DNA of 33,184 nt. It comes from Candidatus Pacearchaeota archaeon CG1_02_39_14. GTDB lineage: Archaea > Nanobdellota > Nanobdellia > Pacearchaeales > GW2011-AR1. Location of the stretch: the NCBI GenBank assembly GCA_001872315.1, contig MNVZ01000008.1, positions 1 to 33,184 on the forward strand, in the 5' to 3' direction. Numbering within the stretch: the stretch's first letter is position 1; every line of letters starts with the position of its first letter. The notes beneath the pieces were generated by a model, which was not told the DNA's origin, did not search any database, and saw only the letters and a list, made by a program, of their open reading frames with translations. Of the stretch, positions 1 through 8,070 are shown piece after piece. Both the position numbers and the translations under genes were made by a program.

Positions 1-258
1 TAAACAATCTACCTTGGTAGCATATTCTTCGGTCTCTAAGGAGACATTGTATTTTCTAATAAGTTGAGGATTGTAAGATTCGCCCTTGATGATTTTATTC
101 CTATTAGTATCCTTCTTAAAGCTAAAGTCTTTCTCAAGCCCTTTTTTCTGCTTTGCACTTTTTGTCTGAGGCAATTTTAAGACACGAGTAAAATAAACAA
201 TTCTGGGACAATATTCATAATTCATCAAATCAGCTGCAGTAATCTTATCGTTTCTCAT
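1..258 (-). CDS. cas4: Cas4 nuclease, N-terminal part (cut by window edge)
   Basis: This reading frame is missing from the ORF track because it runs off the left edge without a stop. It starts at the ATG complementary to 256-258 and stays open for 86 codons to base 1. The N-terminus carries the pattern NYEYCPRIVYFTRVLKL; a YCPR motif with a single cysteine (here C17) is typical of Cas4 (RecB-like, DUF83), where it supplies the first ligand of the Fe-S cluster. The nuclease motifs and the C-terminal cysteines lie outside the window. Cas4 trims and selects prespacers together with Cas1-Cas2, and cas1-cas2 lie just 615 bases away on the same strand, separated by a plus-strand toxin-antitoxin pair. 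Identification rests on the short N-terminal motif plus context. Confidence 0.75.
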   Translation of the reverse strand, partial: MRNDKITAADLMNYEYCPRIVYFTRVLKLPQTKSAKQKKGLEKDFSFKKDTNRNKIIKGESYNPQLIRKYNVSLETEEYATKVDCL

Positions 259-300
259 TAATTTCTCAAAAAAATTAACTTTAAAAAACTTCCTAACAAA

Positions 301-332
301 AGATTTAAATAGAAATAAGATTAATCTTATTT
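301..332 (+). promoter_or_regulatory. TATA box and 20-bp palindromic operator of the antitoxin gene
   Basis: An archaeal TATA-like box (agatttaaata, 301-311) lies about 26 bases before the ATG at 333, which predicts a leaderless transcript. Bases 313-332 form a perfect 20-bp palindrome, aaataagattaatcttattt, that ends exactly at the base before the ATG. Its position between the TATA box and the start is what an autoregulatory operator for an AbrB-fold antitoxin would need; the regulation itself is inferred. Confidence 0.7.
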
Positions 333-551
333 ATGGAAATAGGAACAACTAAAATGAGCTCAAGAGGACAGGTAGTCATACCTTTAGATATGCGAAAGGA
401 CATAAAAGAAGGAGAGAAATTGATTGTAATAAAGAGAGACGATGAGATAATCCTAAAAAAATCTATTTCTGAAACTGCCTTATGGTCTGAAAAATCTCTT
501 GCAAAAACATGGTTAAATGAAGAAGAGGATGAGGCGTGGAAAGACTTGTAA
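333..551 (+). CDS. AbrB/MazE-type antitoxin
   Basis: A 72-residue protein beginning with the swapped-hairpin signature TTKMSSRGQVVIPLDMRKD, characteristic of AbrB/SpoVT/MazE-fold DNA-binding antitoxins. The C-terminal third is acidic and Trp-containing (LNEEEDEAWKDL), as expected for the tail that wraps around and blocks a MazF-type toxin. The stop overlaps the toxin start by 16 bases, so the two are co-translated. The palindrome immediately upstream is a likely binding site for this protein. It lies on the plus strand inside an otherwise minus-strand cas region. The family is clear; which antitoxin subfamily is not. Confidence 0.85.
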   Translation: MEIGTTKMSSRGQVVIPLDMRKDIKEGEKLIVIKRDDEIILKKSISETALWSEKSLAKTWLNEEEDEAWKDL

Positions 552-868
552 AAGGAGATGTCATTATTCTTGAGTTCCCTTTTTCAGATTTAATCCAGGC
601 AAAAAGAAGACCTGCCCTTGTTGTTAAAATCCCAAAGGGAGAAGATTTAATTGTTCTTCAAATAACAGCCAAGTCACAAGAACCCCCTGTTGAAATTTTA
701 ATAACCAGCAAAGATTTTGGGCAAGGCAAACTAAAAACAAATAGCTACCTTAGATTGGACAAAGTATTTTCAGTGGATAAATCACTGATAAAATACAAAA
801 TCGGCTCATTAAGGCAGGAAAAATTCAGCGAGATAATAGAAACTGTTTGTGATTATTTGAGGAGTTAA
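536..868 (+). CDS. mazF: PemK/MazF-family endoribonuclease toxin
   Basis: A 110-residue protein of usual MazF length. The N-terminus KGDVIILEFPFSD followed by KRRPALVV matches the PemK/MazF barrel; R25 (in RRPALVV) and T44 (in LQITAK) sit where the MazF catalytic Arg and Thr/Ser normally lie. The family cuts single-stranded RNA at short motifs and arrests growth until neutralised by the partner antitoxin. It overlaps the antitoxin gene by 16 bases and is convergent with cas2, with only 4 bases between the two stops. Being intact and embedded between cas2 and cas4, it may act as an addiction element for the cas locus (inference). Confidence 0.88.
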   Translation: MERLVKGDVIILEFPFSDLIQAKRRPALVVKIPKGEDLIVLQITAKSQEPPVEILITSKDFGQGKLKTNSYLRLDKVFSVDKSLIKYKIGSLRQEKFSEIIETVCDYLRS

Positions 869-872
869 ATTT

Positions 873-1163
873 TTATCTTCCGACTATAACAAACTCCTTG
901 CTCTTTACCCTTTCTTCATCCAAAACACCCATAATTTCCTTGTCAGAAAAGCACGACTTGCAAGAAGGAATTATGAAGACACAATCCTGCTCTCCTAATT
1001 CCAAATCCCTTATTTCTAAAGCAAGCATCTCCATTCTATTCTTTGATATGTCTGCCATAAATGAGCTTTTTTGAACTCTAAAAAACCCATAATTTTTGCA
1101 TTTAGAGGCAATCTTGTTTCTAGTCTTATTCTCACTTATATCATAAATTAACCAATATAACAT
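873..1163 (-). CDS. cas2: Cas2 (CRISPR adaptation)
   Basis: A 96-residue protein with the ferredoxin-like Cas2 start MLYWLIYDIS, where D8 corresponds to the conserved Asp after the first strand, and the RVQKSSF segment that follows the first helix in Cas2 proteins. Cas2 dimers bridge two Cas1 dimers to form the spacer integrase. The ATG lies one base after the cas1 stop, so the two are one transcription and translation unit. Length and motifs are normal. The gene ends convergently against the mazF-like gene. Confidence 0.92.
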   Translation of the reverse strand: MLYWLIYDISENKTRNKIASKCKNYGFFRVQKSSFMADISKNRMEMLALEIRDLELGEQDCVFIIPSCKSCFSDKEIMGVLDEERVKSKEFVIVGR

Positions 1164-1164
1164 T

Positions 1165-2145
1165 TTATCTCCAAATAAACGGCTTATAATCCTCCGAGTT
1201 GCCTAAAAGGAACCTTGCAATTTCTCTTCCCTGCTCCAAGATAATTGCAGAGATAGTTAATTTCTTGTTGTTAAAGCTTACTTTAAAAGATAGAGATTCC
1301 ATAACTTCTTCAATTATCTTAGTTCTGCCGTCTTTTGTTAAAAGTATTGCTTCTCCTATTTTTTCTAAATCACTGTCAGAAACCTGCTTTCTCACAAACA
1401 AATTAATAATAGCTCTATCAATTATAGGCCTGAACTGTTCAACCAAATCCAAAACCATTGAAGGCTTTCCATATCTATCCATGTGCAAAAATCCAAGATA
1501 AGGGTCAAGACCTGACAAAATACAGGCTCTTTCTATTTCAGAATAAAGTATTCCGTAACCATAATTCAAGGCTGTATTGAAAATATCTTCTGCTTTAGGC
1601 TCCCTGTTTCCAAAAGGCACTATTTTATTCAAGCATGAAAAATAAACAGAAGCGGCATAACCTTCATAGCCTAATAATTTTTGACGGCAATCATCAATCA
1701 ATTCACCTGAAAAAACTTTTAACTTTTTAAGATGCTTCTCTAAGGAAACTATTTCCTTACTGAAAAGACCTTCTCTTGTCTTACTTAATCTTTTAATCAG
1801 AAATAACTGATTTTCCAACTTTGCTTCGAGAATCTTTTTTACTAGCCTTATACCCCTTAAATCAAAATAGGCCTTTGCCTGTTCTCTTCTTGTTAAAGTC
1901 GTTCCTCCAAGAGTGCAGGGATAGATTCTTGCAAACGGCCTTCCGCTATAAGAAGTATAGACAATATCAATATTCTTCTCAATAGCAAGTTTGACGACTC
2001 CTTCAGAAATAGAGCTTGGAGAAGAAATTATTATCTGCTCAACCTGGTCAGCAGAATACTCGTCTTCTTTCTCCTTTGTCTTTATGACAAATCTGTTTTC
2101 TTTCTTGGAAAGGTAACTTCCAAATTCATTTACTATTAGTTTCAC
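1165..2145 (-). CDS. cas1: Cas1 integrase (CRISPR adaptation)
   Basis: A 326-residue protein of usual Cas1 length: N-terminal beta-sandwich followed by an alpha-helical catalytic domain. The expected metal ligands are visible: E161 in GYEGYAASVYF, H221 in LGFLHMDRYGKPS and D233/E236 in LDLVEQFRP. Cas1 cuts and joins spacer DNA at the CRISPR leader. A TATA box (2168-2175) lies about 26 bases upstream of the ATG, supporting a leaderless start at 2145. With cas2 and the truncated cas4 it forms a Cas4-Cas1-Cas2 adaptation set. No effector cas genes and no repeat array appear in this window; they may lie beyond the left edge. Confidence 0.95.
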   Translation of the reverse strand: MKLIVNEFGSYLSKKENRFVIKTKEKEDEYSADQVEQIIISSPSSISEGVVKLAIEKNIDIVYTSYSGRPFARIYPCTLGGTTLTRREQAKAYFDLRGIRLVKKILEAKLENQLFLIKRLSKTREGLFSKEIVSLEKHLKKLKVFSGELIDDCRQKLLGYEGYAASVYFSCLNKIVPFGNREPKAEDIFNTALNYGYGILYSEIERACILSGLDPYLGFLHMDRYGKPSMVLDLVEQFRPIIDRAIINLFVRKQVSDSDLEKIGEAILLTKDGRTKIIEEVMESLSFKVSFNNKKLTISAIILEQGREIARFLLGNSEDYKPFIWR

Positions 2146-2166
2146 AAAAATCCAATAGACATAAAG

Positions 2167-2189
2167 CTTATAAAAGTTACTATTGTAAC
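2167..2189 (-). promoter_or_regulatory. cas1 promoter with adjoining inverted repeat
   Basis: On the minus strand the box ttttataa (complement of 2168-2175) is centred about 26 bases before the cas1 ATG. Directly upstream of it lies gttac-tatt-gtaac (2176-2189), a 5-bp inverted repeat with a 4-base spacer that would overlap the BRE/TFB contact region. The TATA call is fair; a role for the repeat as a repressor site is inferred. Confidence 0.55.
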
Positions 2190-2205
2190 GACTTAAAAGT
2201 AATTC

Positions 2206-4731
2206 TTATTCCCCGTCAATCAATCCCGGAACAACATCTTCCCTAGGAACCTTAACGGCATCAGCAACTCTGTCGCCGACTTTCAATTTCACGACGTGCA
2301 CGCCTTGAGTAGCACGGCCCATCACACGCATTGACTTCATTCCAATTCTTATCACCATGCCTTTTATTGTTGTCAGTATTATGCTGTCTTTGTCATCAAC
2401 GCTGACGCTCTTCACTATATTACCTGTCTTTTCGCTGACTTTCAGATTTATAACGCCTTTCCCGCCTCTTGCTGTCTTCCTATAATCCTCTAAAGCACTT
2501 CTTTTACCAAAACCCTTGTCTGTGATAGTCAGGACAGTTGTCTTCTCATTCACAGGAACAAGAGCAACAACTTCATCTGCCTTTCCTAGTTCCACTCCCT
2601 TGACCCCATAACTTGACCTTCCCATGACTCTTACATCATTAGAGCTGAATCTGACGGCCTGGCCTTTCTTTGTAGTCAACAGCACTTCCTGCTTGTCTTC
2701 AACAATTGTAACATTCACTAATACATCCGAGCCGTCAGCAGGCAGATTGATTACTCTGACTCCTGTTGTTCTTGGCTTGCTCAAATCCTTCAGAGTAATT
2801 TTCTTCACAATTCCAAGCTTTGTAGCAAACATCAGATAATCTTTTTCAAAGTCCTTAACAGACATCACATTCGCAATCTCTTCATCCCTCAAATTAAGCA
2901 GGTTTGCCGTGCTTCTTCCTTTGCCCTGCCTTGCTGAATCAGGAACATCATTCGCCTTCAGCCAGTAAACTCTTCCTCTCGTTGTAAAGAACAGTAAGTA
3001 ATCATGTGTAGAACAAGTGAGCATTGTCTTGACAAAATCTTCTTCCTTCAATCCTGCGCCTGTAACTCCACTTCCCCCCCTTCTTTGCTCCCTATACGCC
3101 TTAACATCCATTCTCTTCACATAACTCGAGTTAGTAAGCATGACAACAACATCTTTTTTCTCAACTAAATCTTTTTCTTTTATTTCTGCAATCTTCTTCA
3201 GTACATGCGTCCTTCTTTCGTCCCCGTAAACCTTCTTAAGCTCCTGCGTTTCTTTCTTTACAACTCCAAGTACCTCCTGCACACTATCAAGGATTTTCTT
3301 AAGCCCGGTTATGGCTTCCTTAAGCTTTTTCTCTTCCTCTCTTAATTTGCCATCCTCAAGTCTCGTCAACTGCTGTAATCTCATCTCAAGAACAGACTTA
3401 ACCTGTCTTTCATTCAGTCCAAACTTCTTCATTAACCCTTCAGCAGCTTCCTTGGTGCTGTCGGCCTTCTTAATCAAGGCAACAACCGCGTCAATATCTT
3501 TCAAAGCTATCAGCAAGCCAAGAACAATCTCCAATCTCTCTTCGGCCTTCCTCAAATCAAATCTTGTCCTCTTTGTGACAATATCTTTCCTGTAATCGAT
3601 ATAGACCTTTAGGTAATCCTTAAGTCCAAGAATCTGCGGCTTCCCATTCACAAGAGCGAGGATGTTAGCGTCAAAATTGTTCTGCAGTTTTGTCAGCTTA
3701 TACAATTTGTTCAGGGTATATTTAGAATCAACATCCTTCTTTAGTTCTATCACTATTCTTGTCTCTCCTTTGGCAGACTCATCCCTTAAGTCAGAAACAT
3801 CAGGCAGCTTTTTTTCAGTAGCAAGTTTCGCAATATCCTTAACTAACTCTGCCTTGTTAACCATATAAGGAATTTCTGTAACTATTATCCACGGCTTTCC
3901 TTTATGCTCCTCTATCTTCGTTTTTGCACGCATGATTATCTTTCCCTTTCCTGTTTCGTACATCTCCTGTATTCCTTCCCCGGTTATGTATCCACCAGTT
4001 GGAAAATCAGGCCCTGTTACAATCTGCATCAGCTCTCCCGTAGTAATTTCTGGCTTGTTAATCTGTGCAACAATAGCATCACAAAGCTCTGTCAGATTAT
4101 GCGGGGGAATATTTGTGGCCATTCCAACTGCAATACCTGTCGTTCCATTAAGCAGCAGGTTAGGAAGTTTCCCGGGAAGAGTTTTTGGCTCTTTATGGGA
4201 ATTATCATAGTTCGGCTGCATCTCAACAGTTTCCTTTTCAATATCATTAAGCAACTCTTGGGATATTTTGCTTAGTTTTGCCTCTGTATATCTCATTGCC
4301 GCTGGAGAATCCCCGTCAGTGCTTCCAAAGTTTCCCTGCCCATGCACTAAAGGATATCTTAAAGAAAAGTCCTGTGCCATTCTGACCATAGCATCATAAA
4401 CAGCAACATCCCCGTGTGGATGAAATTTACCTAATACTTCCCCGACAACAGTTGCAGATTTCTTGGTCTGCTTGTCAGGAGTTAAGCCAATTTGATGCAT
4501 AGCATAAAGAATTCTTCTATGGACCGGCTTCATTCCATCTTCTGCAGCAGGCAAAGCTCTCTGGACAATGACAGACATGGCATAATCTATGTATGCCTTC
4601 TCCATCTCCTCAGTAATCTCCTTTATGGCAACTCCCTTCTCAACCTGCTCCTTCAGCCTTCTCTGAACTTCCATTTTTTCCACCTTCTCATCTGCCTTCT
4701 TCTCTCCGTTTTCTTTCTCTTTATCGCTCAT
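2206..4731 (-). CDS. gyrA: DNA gyrase subunit A
   Basis: An 841-residue GyrA. It has a charged N-terminal extension (about 35 residues), then the breakage-reunion domain with [13 protein letters not shown] (quinolone-determining region) and the catalytic tyrosine Y148 in [11 protein letters not shown] helical coiled-coil region follows, then the GyrA box QRRGGSG near residue 550 that opens the DNA-wrapping beta-pinwheel. The GyrA box marks a supercoiling gyrase rather than topoisomerase IV. The residue equivalent to E. coli Ser83 is Val109, while the Asp87 equivalent is kept (D113). Archaeal gyrases are generally viewed as acquired from bacteria. The start overlaps the stop of the upstream zinc-ribbon gene by 4 bases (ATGA), so it is translated as part of the gyrB operon. 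Confidence 0.97.
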   Translation of the reverse strand: MSDKEKENGEKKADEKVEKMEVQRRLKEQVEKGVAIKEITEEMEKAYIDYAMSVIVQRALPAAEDGMKPVHRRILYAMHQIGLTPDKQTKKSATVVGEVLGKFHPHGDVAVYDAMVRMAQDFSLRYPLVHGQGNFGSTDGDSPAAMRYTEAKLSKISQELLNDIEKETVEMQPNYDNSHKEPKTLPGKLPNLLLNGTTGIAVGMATNIPPHNLTELCDAIVAQINKPEITTGELMQIVTGPDFPTGGYITGEGIQEMYETGKGKIIMRAKTKIEEHKGKPWIIVTEIPYMVNKAELVKDIAKLATEKKLPDVSDLRDESAKGETRIVIELKKDVDSKYTLNKLYKLTKLQNNFDANILALVNGKPQILGLKDYLKVYIDYRKDIVTKRTRFDLRKAEERLEIVLGLLIALKDIDAVVALIKKADSTKEAAEGLMKKFGLNERQVKSVLEMRLQQLTRLEDGKLREEEKKLKEAITGLKKILDSVQEVLGVVKKETQELKKVYGDERRTHVLKKIAEIKEKDLVEKKDVVVMLTNSSYVKRMDVKAYREQRRGGSGVTGAGLKEEDFVKTMLTCSTHDYLLFFTTRGRVYWLKANDVPDSARQGKGRSTANLLNLRDEEIANVMSVKDFEKDYLMFATKLGIVKKITLKDLSKPRTTGVRVINLPADGSDVLVNVTIVEDKQEVLLTTKKGQAVRFSSNDVRVMGRSSYGVKGVELGKADEVVALVPVNEKTTVLTITDKGFGKRSALEDYRKTARGGKGVINLKVSEKTGNIVKSVSVDDKDSIILTTIKGMVIRIGMKSMRVMGRATQGVHVVKLKVGDRVADAVKVPREDVVPGLIDGE

Positions 4732-4901
4732 TCTTCATCCCCCATATCATTTTCATCTATTTCTCTTCCTACAACCTCTTTTTCAGGAAATACGCTTCCT
4801 GTAAATCCGCATTTTTTACACATCCAGCTTCCTGTCATCCCTGCAGCTATCATCATCACATCTTCGCTTCCACATTTCGGGCAGAATTTCCTACTAAGCA
4901 T
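4728..4901 (-). CDS. Small zinc-ribbon protein between gyrB and gyrA
   Basis: I place the start at the ATG at 4901 (57 residues) rather than 4928: it overlaps the preceding stop by 8 bases (ATGCTTAG), a G-rich stretch (gaggggg) lies just upstream, and the zinc ribbon begins right after it. The protein has two CxxC knuckles, FCPKCGSED and [10 protein letters not shown], then an acidic tail. This resembles the C-terminal ribbon of RPB9/TFS-type proteins, but it lacks the acidic hairpin signature I would need to call a transcript cleavage factor. Co-translation with gyrA suggests a nucleic-acid-related or gyrase-associated role (inference). Function unknown. Confidence 0.75.
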   Translation of the reverse strand: MLSRKFCPKCGSEDVMMIAAGMTGSWMCKKCGFTGSVFPEKEVVGREIDENDMGDEE

Positions 4902-5085
4902 CTTCCCCCTCATTTCCTTCAGCGTCATAGCTTACCGAGATTGCGTGCTCATCATCAATATCAAACTCAAATGTCTGCTTGCTGTCTCTAAGTTCATTCA
5001 GCTTTCCCATTAGCTCATCTATCTCCTCATCATTTAAGGAAAATTCAAGCATTTCAACTTCTGTTTCTTCCATTTCATCTTCCAT
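4894..5085 (-). CDS. Highly acidic 63-residue protein in the gyrase operon
   Basis: A small protein rich in Asp and Glu, with an acidic N-terminal segment (MEDEMEETEVEMLEFSL), a helix-like middle (EEIDELMGKLNELRDSK) and a beta-like end (TFEFDIDDEHAISVSYD). The ATG shares one base with the gyrB stop (TAATG) and its end overlaps the zinc-ribbon gene, so translational coupling makes it a real gene. I recognise no family. Acidic character next to a DNA enzyme allows a DNA-mimic or chaperone-like idea, but that is only speculation from composition and location. Confidence 0.7.
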   Translation of the reverse strand: MEDEMEETEVEMLEFSLNDEEIDELMGKLNELRDSKQTFEFDIDDEHAISVSYDAEGNEGEDA

Positions 5086-6989
5086 TATATATCGACCTCC
5101 GCTTCATGCGCCTTGGCGAGGATAAATTCTTTTCTTGGGGCAACATCATCTCCCATCAGCTTTGAAAATAATTCATTTGCAAGAGCGGCATCCCCAATTG
5201 TTACCCTATTCAGCAGTCTTGTATCCGGATTCATTGTAGTATCCCACAACTGCTCTGAATTCATCTCTCCCAATCCCTTGAATCTTTGTACAAGCGCATT
5301 ATCTCCAAGTTTTTTCACAATCTCCTTTAATTCATCATCAGAATAAACATAATGGTCCTTCTTCTTTCTTACTTTATACAAAGGCGAGACAGCGATGTAA
5401 ATATTTCCTGAATCAATCAACGGTTTCATAAACCTGAAAAAGAAAGTCAGCAATAATGTCCTTATATGCGCCCCATCAACATCTGCATCAGTCATTATTA
5501 TTACCTTATTATATCTTAATTTATCAGCATCAAACTGGTCCCCAATTCCTGTTCCGATAGCTGTAATAAGATTTGCAATCTCCTCATTGCTGAAAACTTT
5601 AGCAGCATTTGCTTTTTCAACATTCAATATCTTTCCCTTCAATGGCAGAATTGCCTGAAATTCCTTATTCCTTGCCTGCTTGGCGGTTCCTCCTGCAGAT
5701 TCTCCTTCAACCAAATACACCTCGGTATCTTCTGTTTTTTTACTTGAGCAATCAGCCAGCTTTCCGGGAAGCCCGCCGACAGAAAAGGCATTCTTCCTTC
5801 TTACCAGGTCCTTGGCTTTCTTAGCGGCATTCCTCGCTTTCTGCGCATCTATCGCCTTGTTGACAATTCTTTTTGCAATCGCAGGGTTTTCCTCAAAAAA
5901 TTCCCCAAGAGCCGCAGATGAAACTCTGTCAACCAATCCTTTTATCTCGTTGTTGCCAAGCTTCGTCTTTGTCTGTCCCTCGAATTGCGGTTCAGGAACT
6001 TTAACAGAAACAATAGCAGTCAGGCCCTCACGAACATCATCTCCTGTCAGCCCTTCTGCCTTGATCATGTTGTTCTTTTTTGCATAATCATTTATCGCCC
6101 TTGTCAAAGCAGTCTTGAATCCAATGACATGTGTCCCGCCTTCAACAGTATTGATTGTATTTACAAAGCTCAAAACATTTTCCTGATATCCCGAGTTGTA
6201 CTGAACCGCTATCTCAACAATAACATTTTCCTCTTCCTTGACATAATATACTGGTTTTGTGTATAAAACTTCCCTGTTCCCATTGGCCCATTTGACAAAT
6301 TCTATTATGCCACCTTCATAATGGAAGGTTTCTTTCTTTCCCGTATTCTCATCAGAGAGCTTTATCTTCACACCCTTATTCAAAAATGCAACCTCTCTGA
6401 ACCTGGTCTCAAGAGCAGAAAATTCAAATTTAGTCGTTGAAAAAATAGTATCGTCAGGCATGAATGTGACTTCAGTTCCTGTATCCCCTTTCTCTGTGTT
6501 CCCAAGAGTCTTTAACTTGTACAATGGCGTCCCAATTCTGTACTCTTGCTCATATATTTTCCCTTCTTTCTTGATTGTAATTTTCATATTCTTGCTCAAG
6601 GCGGCAACAACAGAAATTCCAACGCCATGTAATCCTCCTGAAATTTTATAGCTCCCCTTGTCAAACTTTCCTCCTGCATGAAGCTTTGTTACAACAACTT
6701 CAACGGCAGGAACTTTATAGACAGGATGAATATCAACAGGAATTCCACGCCCATTATCTTTAACGGTAACACTGCCATCTTTATTCAAAGTAACTTCAAT
6801 AAGGTCGCAATAGCCAGCCATCGCCTCATCAACAGAATTATCCAGAACCTCATAAACTAAGTGGTGCAGGCCCTGCTTTCCTGTACTTCCAATATACATG
6901 GCAGGCCTCTTTCTAACACCTTCCAGTCCTTCAAGAACCTTTATCTTCTCTGCCGAATACTCCTTGCTTCCTGTTTCTTTGTCTACCAT
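5085..6989 (-). CDS. gyrB: DNA gyrase subunit B
   Basis: A 634-residue GyrB of the short bacterial form. Domains in order: GHKL ATPase (EVLDNSVDEA with the ATP-binding Asn, DNGRGIPVD, and the GGLHGVGISVV lid), transducer, TOPRIM (EGESAGG near residue 428, DADVDGAH near 503) and the tail containing QRFKGLGEMN. Together with GyrA it forms the A2B2 enzyme that introduces negative supercoils using ATP. It is first in a four-gene overlapping operon. On the minus strand a TATA box (tttataaagg, near 7023-7032) lies about 38 bases before the ATG, giving a leader of roughly 13 bases. Confidence 0.97.
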   Translation of the reverse strand: MVDKETGSKEYSAEKIKVLEGLEGVRKRPAMYIGSTGKQGLHHLVYEVLDNSVDEAMAGYCDLIEVTLNKDGSVTVKDNGRGIPVDIHPVYKVPAVEVVVTKLHAGGKFDKGSYKISGGLHGVGISVVAALSKNMKITIKKEGKIYEQEYRIGTPLYKLKTLGNTEKGDTGTEVTFMPDDTIFSTTKFEFSALETRFREVAFLNKGVKIKLSDENTGKKETFHYEGGIIEFVKWANGNREVLYTKPVYYVKEEENVIVEIAVQYNSGYQENVLSFVNTINTVEGGTHVIGFKTALTRAINDYAKKNNMIKAEGLTGDDVREGLTAIVSVKVPEPQFEGQTKTKLGNNEIKGLVDRVSSAALGEFFEENPAIAKRIVNKAIDAQKARNAAKKAKDLVRRKNAFSVGGLPGKLADCSSKKTEDTEVYLVEGESAGGTAKQARNKEFQAILPLKGKILNVEKANAAKVFSNEEIANLITAIGTGIGDQFDADKLRYNKVIIMTDADVDGAHIRTLLLTFFFRFMKPLIDSGNIYIAVSPLYKVRKKKDHYVYSDDELKEIVKKLGDNALVQRFKGLGEMNSEQLWDTTMNPDTRLLNRVTIGDAALANELFSKLMGDDVAPRKEFILAKAHEAEVDI

Positions 6990-7019
6990 TTTGACACAAA
7001 TTCAGTAAGAAAAGTGAAA

Positions 7020-7045
7020 CTTCCTTTATAAACCTTTATATGCTA
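7020..7045 (-). promoter_or_regulatory. Probable gyrB operon promoter
   Basis: Two candidate minus-strand TATA boxes, tttataaagg (about 7023-7032) and catataaagg (about 7034-7043), lie upstream of gyrB and downstream of the ribosomal-protein operon end at 7077. The nearer one would start transcription near 7002. Confidence 0.5.
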
Positions 7046-7076
7046 AAAATGCATTTTACCGACGATAAAATCAAGA

Positions 7077-7358
7077 TTAGAATTTTTTGGCTGATTTCTG
7101 GCCGGTATCAGAATCTTTGCTTCTTTCAGCCTTCTTAGCCCTTACCTTCTCAACCCTTTCTCTCTCTTTAGTAATCCTTTTGTCTCTTGCCTTATAGAAT
7201 GCCTCTGTCCATTTGATCTTTCTCCTATCTCTTTTAAGCTTCAAATGGTTCTTTTGGCATTTATTAGAACAATAATAGTTTATGGTTCCGTCATTCTTCA
7301 TCAAAAAAGTGCCCTTGTAATCATCCTGCTCTCTTCCACAAAAAACACATTTTGCCAT
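7077..7358 (-). CDS. rpl24e: Large-subunit ribosomal protein eL24 (L24e)
   Basis: A 93-residue protein. The N-terminal zinc-binding region CVFCGREQ ... YYCSNKCQKN gives the C-x2-C and C-x3-C ligands typical of archaeal eL24, followed by KLKRDRRKIKWTEAFYKAR, the conserved eL24 helix. The C-terminal 30 residues are a Lys/Arg/Glu-rich tail longer than in the minimal family. It is the third gene of an eL8-eS28-eL24 cluster, an order common in archaea, and begins one base after the eS28 stop. Confidence 0.93.
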   Translation of the reverse strand: MAKCVFCGREQDDYKGTFLMKNDGTINYYCSNKCQKNHLKLKRDRRKIKWTEAFYKARDKRITKERERVEKVRAKKAERSKDSDTGQKSAKKF

Positions 7359-7359
7359 T

Positions 7360-7644
7360 TTAGCTATGTGCTCCCTTTGTTATCTTTCCTTTTGCTCTTC
7401 TTGCTTCAATTTCCGTCTCTCTTAATATAAGGTAATCCCCTATTTTGACAGGGCCTTTAACATTTCTTCTCATTGTCTTCCCTTCATTCCTTCCCTGAAG
7501 AATTCTCGCCTTAACCTGGGTTACTTCCCCTCTCGCCCCTGTTCTGGCATAAATTTCCTCGACTATAGCATTTACAGGCTCACCTGAAAAAGAGCCCTTG
7601 CTTTCTGTCTTTCCATCCCTAACATTTTGTTTCTTAGAAGCCAT
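7360..7644 (-). CDS. rps28e: Small-subunit ribosomal protein eS28 (S28e)
   Basis: A 94-residue protein ending with the eS28 hallmark [14 protein letters not shown], with the OB-fold core [23 protein letters not shown] before it. It is somewhat longer than typical archaeal eS28 (about 70 residues) because of an N-terminal hydrophilic extension ([21 protein letters not shown]). It lies 4 bases after eL8 and just before eL24 and is co-transcribed with both. Confidence 0.92.
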   Translation of the reverse strand: MASKKQNVRDGKTESKGSFSGEPVNAIVEEIYARTGARGEVTQVKARILQGRNEGKTMRRNVKGPVKIGDYLILRETEIEARRAKGKITKGAHS

Positions 7645-7648
7645 CTTA

Positions 7649-7951
7649 TTACTTGTCCAAAGCGGCTATGTCCTTCTCGGCATCACCAGCCTCTATGACA
7701 GCAACAGCACTTGTGCTGACAGGAATGCCCACTGCAATACCAAGTTTCTGCTTTGAGTCTGCCTCCCTGCACGGAACACCCTTTTCTTTACAAATCAATG
7801 GAATATGTTGTATAATCTCTTTAGGCTCAACATCAGAAGCATAAACAACAAACTTAGCAACACCCCTTTCAACTGCCTTGGTAACTTCGTTAATCCCTTT
7901 ATCTACCTTGCCAGTTTTTCTCGCCTTTTCAATAATAGTGTAAACATCCAT
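7649..7951 (-). CDS. rpl7ae: Ribosomal protein eL8 / L7Ae, kink-turn RNA binder
   Basis: I start at the ATG at 7951 ([10 protein letters not shown], 100 residues) rather than the track's GTG at 7966, because gcggagg, a strong Shine-Dalgarno sequence, lies about 7 bases upstream of that ATG and inside the longer version. The core [26 protein letters not shown] and the LGIAVGI loop are the L7Ae kink-turn binding surface. L7Ae is a 50S protein and also a core component of archaeal C/D and H/ACA RNPs and RNase P. It heads the eL8-eS28-eL24 operon. Confidence 0.94.
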   Translation of the reverse strand: MDVYTIIEKARKTGKVDKGINEVTKAVERGVAKFVVYASDVEPKEIIQHIPLICKEKGVPCREADSKQKLGIAVGIPVSTSAVAVIEAGDAEKDIAALDK

Positions 7952-8009
7952 TTTTTTCCTCCGCACTTTCTTCCGAAAGCCTCATTGGTAATGGATGATA
8001 AAAATCAGG

Positions 8010-8025
8010 GTATTTAAATATTGCT
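8010..8025 (-). promoter_or_regulatory. TATA box of the eL8-eS28-eL24 operon
   Basis: The minus-strand box atatttaaatac (about 8011-8022) lies about 65 bases upstream of the eL8 ATG. It predicts transcription from near 7990 and a leader of about 40 bases that includes the gcggagg ribosome site, unlike the many leaderless genes in this window. Confidence 0.55.
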
Positions 8026-8070
8026 CTTGCTCCTGCAATATTTAAGCTCTGGTATTTTAATTCAGCCCGT

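Noticed and set aside
3904-4275. Plus-strand ORF of 123 aa inside gyrA, and other antisense ORFs in gyrA/gyrB
   Set aside because: Shadows of strongly conserved gyrase coding sequence with low-complexity translations.
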